Part shown: piece after piece, positions 17,421 through 24,453 of the stretch
Layout of the letters: the number at the start of each line of letters is the position of its first letter
How positions within the stretch are numbered: position 1 is the first letter of the stretch
Assembly: GCF_000968015.1 (NCBI RefSeq)
Contig: NZ_LACH01000012.1
Coordinates: 29,770-93,769 of the forward strand
DNA length: 64,000 nucleotides
From: Pseudomonas fluorescens
Lineage (GTDB): Bacteria > Pseudomonadota > Gammaproteobacteria > Pseudomonadales > Pseudomonadaceae
Direction: 5' to 3'
Position numbers and translations under genes: made by a program
The notes under the pieces: model-generated
The model's database searches: none
What the model saw: only the letters and a program-made list of their open reading frames with translations
What the model was told of the DNA's origin: nothing

Positions 17421-19448
17421 TCAAATGCCCATCAATTCGCGAAGCTCATCCATATCAAGCTCATCACCTTCATCGCTTTGAGCTGGTGGGGTCGGAGCAG
17501 CGAGCTTTTTAGTGGTAGACCGCGCAGCAATGGCACGCTTTAACGGACTGAACTCCTGGTCGCTTGAGAGGCGGACGATCGTCCCGTCTGGCACGTCCGG
17601 GGACTCCAAAATCTGGATCAACTGGTTCGCTCGTTCAAGCGTTTTGAGTTGATGCTGAGTCCACCTGTCAGCCCCATATACGCCCTGCTCTTCTGCATTC
17701 TGAGACTTCGCCAGCTGCATCTGGATGCCATCCCGGTGCGCCTTGAGTCTTTCCAGTTTCACAGACTCACCTTTTACACAGACTTGCTCGGTGCAGTTGA
17801 GGCAATCACGGTGTTTCTGGCATGGCACCATTGCAAAGCTATGCACGCAAAACCCGTAGTCGGTGACATGGGCGATACCTTCACCAATCTCCTCCAGGTC
17901 TGCATAGGTCACCGGAGCGTTAGTTCTTACCTTACCCAAGGCACCACCGACTCCAGCCTCGCGAGCCATTTCAACGTATTCATCATCGTGCATATGATTG
18001 TACGTGGCGTTTTGGTGAATATTTTTACGCCCCGACCACTTTGCAATGTCCAGTTGTCCTAAACCGCCGCGATTAGCCAGCGTATTCAAATAGTGTCGAA
18101 TCTGATGCGAAACCATGTGCATTGGTGACCCATCTACATCCTTATACCCGTAGCGCTCCCAAATACTGCGTTCCTGGCCATCGATGTAGTTGATATCTGT
18201 GCTGAAGAGGCTCTTGCCCGGCGTCCAGACAACTACAGGACTGGTACTCAAATCCAGCCTGAGCTCATGTTGTCGGAAACAGCACAACGCATTGACATAC
18301 TCAATATGTCGCTCCTTATTCTTCCAAGGCCAGTCAGCAGGAAGCTTGCTTTTGCAAAACTCGTTCAAGAAATCAAGAGTGATTTGACCCTTTCTAGATT
18401 TCAGCGCTTTATAAGGCTCATAACTCCCCAATAAGCTGCGAACGGCATTATCCGGGCGAGCTCCCCCTTTAACACCCAGCGCTTCGCAAATCTGCAGGGT
18501 ACTAAGTGGTTGATCATCGGGCACCTTAGGGCAGTCGGCGTGTCGGTAAAATTTATCCGGATTTTCCTTGTACCACTGTGCCAATGCTCTCCCCGGTGCC
18601 GACAACTCTTTCAGTCGACGAACCGCCTCTTCCGCCACACCAACCATAACAGTCGGCAACCATTTGATATCTGATTCGTATCCTTTGCCAGCATAGAACC
18701 TTAGACCAACTCTTGGTTGACCTTTACTGTCATTTTCATAATGCAAGCAGTTCAGCGGTAAATCTTGCACTTCAGAGATTCTAGAAGGAGCGCACAGACA
18801 CAATGCAAAAATCGCGGTTGTGAATCTATCCTTAGGATCTTGCAAATCGTTATAAAACATCTCTGCCATTGCTTCCATGGCACCGGGCGGAGGCATTTTC
18901 TCATCGCGCCTTTGCCTTCCTTCTTCAGAAGTGCTGTGAATCTCCATTTCCTTTGAAAATGGATTGCGCCAACTGATTGGATTAGCAATTATTTGGCTTT
19001 CGTTCAAGAACTCGACCAAATGTACCAAACTTAAGCCCGCTTGATAGGCAGTGGCCTTGTAGGTCTTAGCTACCTCACCCGCAGCGTCCATAACATCAAT
19101 GTCCACCAGGGTAATATCTGCATATCCTTTTTTATTTAGTAATGCCTGCTCAATACAGCGAATAGCTTTGAATTCGTTCTTCAGCTTTTTTGGACTATGG
19201 CCTTGCTGATACCGAACATATGCTTTGGCAAAATCCATAATGGATGAATCAAGCAAATGCTCAGGTTTGTAGCCGCGCGATGGCACATCTTTTTTTGTAA
19301 AATTTCCGACGCCGGGCCAAGCATCTTGACCCCAATTCAAGTTGGCACCAAAAACTGTTAATTGATTTCTACACATATCGACAAAATCAATAAGATTTTT
19401 TCTGCAATTCAGCTGGTGTTGAGGAACGAATAGAATGACATTAGACAT
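17421..19448 (-). CDS. Tyrosine recombinase 3 of the island (675 aa, large type with Cys cluster)
   Basis: The C-terminal half has the tyrosine-recombinase residues: Arg in APSRISEVQDLPL (about 223), H-x-x-R-H in SHQIRHYLNTLANRGGLGQ (448-452), the KWSGRK turn (about 470) and Tyr in NATYNHMHD (about 483). Behind it lies a Cys-rich cluster (C534, C543, C549, C552, C557) that probably binds a metal. The length is near TnpB of Tn554, and the architecture could match GmtZ. The N-terminal 190 residues would be the core-binding domain (SAM-like, with KAYVRYQQGHSPKKLKNEFK). Its ATG overlaps the preceding recombinase by 8 bp. It is expected to cut and rejoin DNA at the element ends. Confidence 0.85.
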   Translation of the reverse strand: MSNVILFVPQHQLNCRKNLIDFVDMCRNQLTVFGANLNWGQDAWPGVGNFTKKDVPSRGYKPEHLLDSSIMDFAKAYVRYQQGHSPKKLKNEFKAIRCIEQALLNKKGYADITLVDIDVMDAAGEVAKTYKATAYQAGLSLVHLVEFLNESQIIANPISWRNPFSKEMEIHSTSEEGRQRRDEKMPPPGAMEAMAEMFYNDLQDPKDRFTTAIFALCLCAPSRISEVQDLPLNCLHYENDSKGQPRVGLRFYAGKGYESDIKWLPTVMVGVAEEAVRRLKELSAPGRALAQWYKENPDKFYRHADCPKVPDDQPLSTLQICEALGVKGGARPDNAVRSLLGSYEPYKALKSRKGQITLDFLNEFCKSKLPADWPWKNKERHIEYVNALCCFRQHELRLDLSTSPVVVWTPGKSLFSTDINYIDGQERSIWERYGYKDVDGSPMHMVSHQIRHYLNTLANRGGLGQLDIAKWSGRKNIHQNATYNHMHDDEYVEMAREAGVGGALGKVRTNAPVTYADLEEIGEGIAHVTDYGFCVHSFAMVPCQKHRDCLNCTEQVCVKGESVKLERLKAHRDGIQMQLAKSQNAEEQGVYGADRWTQHQLKTLERANQLIQILESPDVPDGTIVRLSSDQEFSPLKRAIAARSTTKKLAAPTPPAQSDEGDELDMDELRELMGI

Positions 19449-20955
19449 AAGCTTCTCCGGCCTTGGCAGCTTTGCAACGACAAACTACATCACTAACCGC
19501 CAAAATCAGACGATCATTAACGGAGGCAATTTTCAGATCACCGGTATTCTCGTATACGCTGTCGCGATCGCTAATGAGCTGTTCAAGCACAGCTTCATGC
19601 GGGCCGTCCAACCAGGGTTGGAAATGCATGCAGGTGTAGCAAGCAATTGGCGCCAGTGCACTGCAAAAGCCATAGCTACCGCAGCTGCCAACATTCCCTG
19701 AGCGGCCACAGATCCTGCTGCTGGGATCTCCCGCTCTGCGCGCTTGGCTCTCACTGGTAATGAGTACGCCCTGAAACTGTTGCGCAATAGGGCCCAGTTG
19801 CAACGCTACCGCCTTGTCAATTCGCTCCACTATCTCAGGGATATTTTTGACGTATACGCCCACATTCTGAGTATCGGAGTGATCCAGAGCCTCGGCGATT
19901 ACGTACTCGCCGAGGCCCTCTCGACCAAGGTTAGTTCCCAAGGTGTATCGAAACCGCGTAGGGTTAAGATGGATAGGAAACCCAGTCCGCTCACTAATAA
20001 CACTTATGGTCAATGCAACTCTAGCCAATGCTTCATTAACCCGGTTTGTGGGCATATGCAGCATGTCATACTCCAACTGATCTGACAGCGGAATATCCGA
20101 CCGAAAATGCTTTAGCTCGGCAAACAGAGGAAGTTCACCCATAATGCCACGATCAAGTCCCTGCCCCATCCGCACAGAAAACTCTTCTACTGTGAACTCA
20201 GCTTGCTGTTGCAGCAACAGCCACAGGTCTTCTACTACGGAAAACTTTTTAAAAGACCTTCTCCAGCCCTCGTGACGCTGCTTGGCCCTTGGAAAATTAA
20301 TATAATACTTACCGTCTTGGGGAAGCAGATCTTTGACTTTAAGCGCAGCGAGCTGGCCTGGGCGTCGCCCTGTCATCGCGAGCGTCATGATCACGCAAGT
20401 ATCACTCAACGCGAGATCGCCATTACCAAAAGCGGCCAAAACACTTTCAGTAACCGCCGACATTTCAATATCAGTCAGTGGCCCTGCCTCTGGACACATG
20501 GATTGAACGGCATAACCTTTTTCGTTTCCTTTAATCGTCCATTTATCGAGCAAGGCCAATGAATCCTTTGGAATTCCAGGATACCCCAGCTGCGCCCACT
20601 GACGAATCAAGCCCCTAAGAGTGCCCATATACCATTCGGTGTGTTTATCTAACGATGAACGATAAGAGATCAACGACACCACACTGAAGGGCGGCTGACC
20701 CTTCGTGGCATCCAAATAATCCTTGCAGCGATAGAACAAGTTATATACATGCTTGGCGGAAGACGTTTTCGAATAAAACGCCAAAACATTTTTCAATGAA
20801 TTGTATGTATCCGCATCCAGATAATCTGAAATAGCAACTATAGGGATATCGACATCCTTGCTCAGCTTCCAGCGTTCGGCGTCAAGTGAGAATTCTCGAC
20901 CATCCCTTGATAAAAAACTATCGGAGCGCAATAGACTTTCGATACTGACCCTCAT
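19441..20955 (-). CDS. Tyrosine recombinase 2 of the island (504 aa)
   Basis: Catalytic landmarks are Arg in LAMTGRRPGQLAALKVKDL (197-198), the second Arg in NPTRFRYTLGTNLGREGL (336), His in ALDHSDTQNVGVY (359) and Tyr (368). The first His of the usual H-x-x-R box is replaced by Thr (TRFR). That is known to vary in the family but could lower activity. A Cys cluster (C416, C425, C431, C439, C442) with GSCGSYGFC and ACYTCMHFQPW suggests a C-terminal zinc-binding module like that of recombinase 3. It starts in an ATGA overlap with recombinase 1. It is the extra member compared with a Tn554-type pair. Confidence 0.85.
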   Translation of the reverse strand: MRVSIESLLRSDSFLSRDGREFSLDAERWKLSKDVDIPIVAISDYLDADTYNSLKNVLAFYSKTSSAKHVYNLFYRCKDYLDATKGQPPFSVVSLISYRSSLDKHTEWYMGTLRGLIRQWAQLGYPGIPKDSLALLDKWTIKGNEKGYAVQSMCPEAGPLTDIEMSAVTESVLAAFGNGDLALSDTCVIMTLAMTGRRPGQLAALKVKDLLPQDGKYYINFPRAKQRHEGWRRSFKKFSVVEDLWLLLQQQAEFTVEEFSVRMGQGLDRGIMGELPLFAELKHFRSDIPLSDQLEYDMLHMPTNRVNEALARVALTISVISERTGFPIHLNPTRFRYTLGTNLGREGLGEYVIAEALDHSDTQNVGVYVKNIPEIVERIDKAVALQLGPIAQQFQGVLITSESQARRAGDPSSRICGRSGNVGSCGSYGFCSALAPIACYTCMHFQPWLDGPHEAVLEQLISDRDSVYENTGDLKIASVNDRLILAVSDVVCRCKAAKAGEAYV

Positions 20956-22181
20956 ACATCCCCCTCACGCTTCGATTTATTCTTACCAAGGATTTTTTCT
21001 TGCATCGCAAGAGCCGCAATACCAGCCTGCTCTTTGATGTGCCTGCGGTTGTATAATGCTGGCATTTTAGACGTCTGGCTCCAGCCAAGTAACTTGGCGC
21101 GCATCTGTTGCTCTTTCTCCGGCGGCACACCCTTTTCGTCCATGATTTTAGAGAAGTCGTAATTCCAGTGATGCCTTAGAGCGTGAGCATGAACGCCTTT
21201 GAATTCGGATGCGGATGACGCAAGCTGCGACAAAAACTTGCCAAAGCCCGAGTTCGACAACGGTTGCCCCTCAAACGGCCCGGATTTATGCGTTACAAAT
21301 AGATAACCATGCTTGTTAGCCTTTGGAACTCTAGCGCGGTGTTTTCCAATATAGGCTTCAACAGCATCAATAATGTCACCACTAAGAGGTATCTCTCGCC
21401 CCAACGTCTTGGCGAGAGGTTGATATTTGCGAGAATCGAATCGCGAGTCCGGTCGCCTGACCACTTTTACGGTTCGTTTGCTGAACGAAAAATCTTCGAC
21501 TCGCAAATTCAGCAGTTCCCCGCGCCGCATTCCAGTTGCCTGCAAGATAATGAACATCAGTGCGTTACGAACCTGTACTGCGAAATCAGCAACAGGATTT
21601 TTTTCAGATCCAGGCTCAAGTGCCTCAGTAATAGCCTCCAGCACTTCCACACTGAGATAGTTATCTTCGCGATCGGTTAGAGATCTAGTGTCCTTTTTAG
21701 GCCTATTTTCCTTGATCAGACGAACCATTTCGTCGATGGCATCGCTGCTCACCTGAGTTCGTGGGTGAAGCCTATTGGCCAGGAATTGCAGATATTGCGC
21801 GATAACGGATAGCCGTAGGTACTGACTGTCTGACCCCACCACTCGCACTTCTTGCTTGATCGCTCGCACGTTGGTTGCAAGCTGCTGTGCCGGCACGAGG
21901 GGAATCTGCATGAAGTCGCGAAGGGAATGAATTTCGTGAGTCAACAGCAGCTCGCTGCGCTCAAAGCGCGACTCCAGCTCAATACAGTAATAGTCCTGCC
22001 ATGCGTAAAGGGCTTTGATCGCGGTTAGGGAGTTGATGATCGTGTTAATGGCGAGGCCTGCCCCTCGCAGCTCCGCTGTCACGAACAGCGTCGGGTAGAA
22101 CAACGGCATGCCCGACTCATCCACCAGCACGGCGAACCGCTCCCCTCTACTTCCTGTAAACCGTCGAATCGATAGCTGCAT
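20952..22181 (-). CDS. Tyrosine recombinase 1 of the island (409 aa)
   Basis: The N-terminal half is a core-binding domain. The catalytic half shows Arg in ATGMRRGELLNLRVEDF (about residue 219), HALRHHWNYDF (H-x-x-R-H, about 333-337), LLGWSQTSKMPALYNRRH with W and the Tyr nucleophile near 377. It is the most canonical of the three and the best candidate for the main strand-exchange enzyme (TnpA- or GmtY-like). I start it at the ATG at 22181, 5 nt after GAGG; a TTG ten codons upstream overlaps the promoter -10. It is the first gene of the six-gene island operon and lies 115 bp inside the right boundary repeat. Confidence 0.85.
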   Translation of the reverse strand: MQLSIRRFTGSRGERFAVLVDESGMPLFYPTLFVTAELRGAGLAINTIINSLTAIKALYAWQDYYCIELESRFERSELLLTHEIHSLRDFMQIPLVPAQQLATNVRAIKQEVRVVGSDSQYLRLSVIAQYLQFLANRLHPRTQVSSDAIDEMVRLIKENRPKKDTRSLTDREDNYLSVEVLEAITEALEPGSEKNPVADFAVQVRNALMFIILQATGMRRGELLNLRVEDFSFSKRTVKVVRRPDSRFDSRKYQPLAKTLGREIPLSGDIIDAVEAYIGKHRARVPKANKHGYLFVTHKSGPFEGQPLSNSGFGKFLSQLASSASEFKGVHAHALRHHWNYDFSKIMDEKGVPPEKEQQMRAKLLGWSQTSKMPALYNRRHIKEQAGIAALAMQEKILGKNKSKREGDV

Positions 22182-22209
22182 GTCCACCTCGAAATCCTTA
22201 CGTAAATTC

Positions 22210-22238
22210 AAGGTAGGAGACTACTAAAAATCGGTCAA
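22210..22238 (-). promoter_or_regulatory. Sigma-70-type promoter of the island operon
   Basis: On the minus strand TTGACC and TACCTT are separated by 17 bp, about 30 bp before the chosen ATG of recombinase 1. Confidence 0.65.
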
Positions 22239-22262
22239 GAAATTTTTTACAGCCCTAAAACG

Positions 22263-22287
22263 ACAAAACCCCCGCGATGCGGGGGTC
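22263..22287 (-). terminator. Rho-independent terminator between ssb and the island operon
   Basis: Stem CCCCCGC/GCGGGGG with a 3-base loop, followed on the minus strand by TTTTGTC. It would end ssb transcripts before the recombinase operon. It lies inside the right boundary repeat, so it may belong to the island and insulate it. Confidence 0.85.
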
Positions 22288-22295
22288 TTGAGCCT

Positions 22296-22308
22296 AAACT
22301 TTACAAAA
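22296..22308. repeat. Right direct repeat of the island, AAACTTTACAAAA (putative attachment core)
   Basis: Identical to 13269-13281. It lies 16 bp after the ssb stop codon on the ssb transcript, a typical position for insertion that leaves the host gene intact. Confidence 0.6.
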
Positions 22309-22324
22309 AAGTCTAAGGTGACTG

Positions 22325-22855
22325 CTAGAACGGGATATCGTCATCAAAGCTGTCGAAATCCGGAGCCGGCTGTGGAGCGGCTTGCTGTGGAGCCGGAGCC
22401 TGACGCGACTGTTGCGGTGCTGCCGACTGCTGTGGACGCGGAGCCTGTTGGCGTGGGGCCGGGGCGGACTGCTGGTAGTTATTGCCCCCGCCTTGTTGGT
22501 CGCCCTGCTGTGGACGGCCGCCCAGCAGCTGCATGGTGCCTTGCATGTCGACCACGATTTCAGTGGTGTAACGCTTGATACCGTCTTTTTCCCACTCGCG
22601 GGTCTGCAGCTTGCCTTCGATGTAGACTTGCGAACCTTTACGAAGGTACTCGCCGGCAATCTCGGCAACTTTGCCGAACATCGACACACGGTGCCATTCG
22701 GTCTTCTCGACCTTCTGACCGGTTTGCTTGTCGGTCCACTGTTCGCTGGTCGCCAGACTCAGGTTGGTCACGGCGTTACCGTTAGGCAAGTAGCGAACTT
22801 CGGGATCCTGGCCGCAAGTGCCGACCAATATGACTTTGTTAACCCCACGGGCCAT
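22325..22855 (-). CDS. ssb: Single-stranded DNA-binding protein
   Basis: The 176-residue protein has an N-terminal OB fold ([22 protein letters not shown] to about residue 110), then a Gln/Pro/Ala-rich linker ([15 protein letters not shown]) and the acidic C-terminal tip DSFDDDIPF that docks repair and replication partners. It coats single-stranded DNA in replication, recombination and repair. It lies 9 bp downstream of an MFS gene and next to uvrA, as in P. aeruginosa. The island is inserted immediately behind it and leaves the coding sequence intact, including the functionally critical final Phe. Confidence 0.97.
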   Translation of the reverse strand: MARGVNKVILVGTCGQDPEVRYLPNGNAVTNLSLATSEQWTDKQTGQKVEKTEWHRVSMFGKVAEIAGEYLRKGSQVYIEGKLQTREWEKDGIKRYTTEIVVDMQGTMQLLGGRPQQGDQQGGGNNYQQSAPAPRQQAPRPQQSAAPQQSRQAPAPQQAAPQPAPDFDSFDDDIPF

Positions 22856-22864
22856 AACGTTCTC

Positions 22865-24262
22865 CTAGGCTACGCACGCTGCCTCGGCCGGGTTGTTCAC
22901 CAGGCGCTCAAGGGTCGTGCGATCCAATAGTTCTGTGTCCAATTTGATGTAAATCGCCGCTTCATCAGCAACGATCACCGCATCTGTTACCCCTACGACG
23001 GCCTTCAGGCGCTCAACCAGACCCGCTTCGCGGATCGCCTCGGGCGACAACGGCAAGCGCAGGCTCGTGACATAAGGTGGTTCGCGCATGGTAACAGCAA
23101 AGGCCAGCCAGAGGGCAGCCAGGCCGGCGCATCCAAGGAATACAACCGACAGACCGCCATGCTGGAACAACCAGCCGCCGAGGATCCCGCCCAGTGCCGA
23201 ACCGAGGAACTGACTGGTGGAATAAACCCCCATCGCCGTGCCTTTGCCGCCTGCTGGTGAAACCTTGCTGATCAGCGATGGCAACGAAGCTTCCAGCAGA
23301 TTGAACGCGGTGAAGAACACCACCGTACCGATCACCAGAGCGCGCAGGCTATCGCCGAACTGCCAGAAGAATAGCTCAGTGAGCATCAGCGTCAGCACTG
23401 CGCCCAATAAAACTCGTTTCATTTTGCGTTTCTTCTCGCCATAAATGATGAACGGGATCATGGCGAAGAAGGAAATCAGCAGTGCGGTGAGATAGACCCA
23501 CCAGTGCTGCTCTTTAGGCAACCCGGCTTTTTCAACCAGTGCCAAAGGCAATGCAACGAAGCTCGACATCAACATCGCGTGCAACACAAAAATGCCCAGG
23601 TCCAGACGCAGCAGGTCTGGATGCTTGAGCGTCGGTATCAGCGCCTGGCGCGCAACACCGGACTCGCGGTGCTGCAACGGCCCGGTTGAGCGCGGCACCA
23701 TGAACATCACGATCACGATGCCGAACAACGCCATGCCACCCGTGGCGAGGAACAACCCGGACAGGCCAAAGGCGCGGGTCAGCAATGGTCCTACAACCAT
23801 GGCGACAGCGAACGACAGACCGATCGTCATGCCGATCATGGCCATGGCTTTGGTCCGATGCTGTTCGCGGGTCAGGTCTGACAGCAACGCCATCACCGCC
23901 GCGGAAATCGCCCCGGCGCCTTGCAGGATTCGTCCGGCGATCACGCCCCAGATCGAATCGGCATTGGCCGCCAGCACGCTACCGAGGGCAAAGACGATCA
24001 GCCCCAGGTAAATCACCGGACGACGGCCGATGCGATCGGAAATGAAACCGAAAGGAATTTGGAAGATCGCCTGGGTCAGGCCGTAAGCGCCAATCGCCAG
24101 CCCGATAAGGGCCGGGGTCGCTCCTGCCAGATCCATCCCATAGGTCGCCAGTACCGGCAACACCATGAACATACCAAGCATACGGAAGGCGAACACCAGG
24201 GCCAGACCGCTTGCTGCGCGGGTCTCGCTGCCACTCATGCGTTCGCTGTGGGGATCGTGCAT
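22865..24262 (-). CDS. MFS transporter with C-terminal ferredoxin-like domain (YajR-like)
   Basis: The 465-residue protein has twelve membrane spans with motif A in GFISDRIGRRPVIYLG (after helix 2). After helix 12 comes a soluble domain of about 65 residues (YVTSLRLPLSPEAIREAGLVERLKAVVGV) of the YAM/ferredoxin-like kind seen in E. coli YajR. The substrate is unknown. GAGG lies 7 nt before the ATG at 24262. It is divergent from uvrA across a 191-bp promoter region and is probably co-transcribed with ssb, which starts 9 bp after its stop codon. Confidence 0.88.
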   Translation of the reverse strand: MHDPHSERMSGSETRAASGLALVFAFRMLGMFMVLPVLATYGMDLAGATPALIGLAIGAYGLTQAIFQIPFGFISDRIGRRPVIYLGLIVFALGSVLAANADSIWGVIAGRILQGAGAISAAVMALLSDLTREQHRTKAMAMIGMTIGLSFAVAMVVGPLLTRAFGLSGLFLATGGMALFGIVIVMFMVPRSTGPLQHRESGVARQALIPTLKHPDLLRLDLGIFVLHAMLMSSFVALPLALVEKAGLPKEQHWWVYLTALLISFFAMIPFIIYGEKKRKMKRVLLGAVLTLMLTELFFWQFGDSLRALVIGTVVFFTAFNLLEASLPSLISKVSPAGGKGTAMGVYSTSQFLGSALGGILGGWLFQHGGLSVVFLGCAGLAALWLAFAVTMREPPYVTSLRLPLSPEAIREAGLVERLKAVVGVTDAVIVADEAAIYIKLDTELLDRTTLERLVNNPAEAACVA

Positions 24263-24453
24263 GGAAAAACCTCATGTGAACCGGCGGCGATTCTACCAGT
24301 CCCATCGATTGACGGGGTATATCGCGACGCTTTGACGCGCTCTGCTGACAGACTCTTCATGTAAGGCTGCAACCCGCTCATTCGATAGTGTGCATCCATC
24401 CAGTATTTGGCCGTATACTCCTACGTTTTCGACGCCCGCCGAGCGAGGCCACT

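Larger units (their letters stand above)
13269..22308. mobile_element. Putative tyrosine-recombinase transposon/genomic island behind ssb (about 9.0 kb)
   Basis: The element is bounded by a 13-bp direct repeat and contains three adjacent tyrosine-recombinase genes, two small companion genes, a RecD2-like helicase and one unrecognised gene. All six minus-strand genes overlap or abut and are read away from the ssb end. Codon use is visibly AT-richer than the flanks, most clearly at 18.2-21.7 kb. Multiple co-transcribed tyrosine recombinases plus a small accessory protein recall Tn554 (TnpA, TnpB, TnpC), and the gene set also recalls the gamma-mobile-trio islands (GmtY, GmtZ, GmtX and the VPA1267 family). 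I cannot compare sequences here, so the assignment is inference. The boundaries rest on the repeat alone. Confidence 0.7.

Noticed and set aside
13456..22211. Prophage interpretation of the island
   Set aside because: No capsid, tail, terminase, lysis or phage repressor genes are present.
22211..22262. Alternative island boundary between the ssb-side terminator and the recombinase promoter
   Set aside because: No repeat of this region was found near 13,090-13,460, whereas the 13-bp repeat brackets the element; kept as a refutable alternative in the findings.
24263..24453. LexA box upstream of uvrA
   Set aside because: No CTGT-N8-ACAG sequence could be found; only weak dyads are present.
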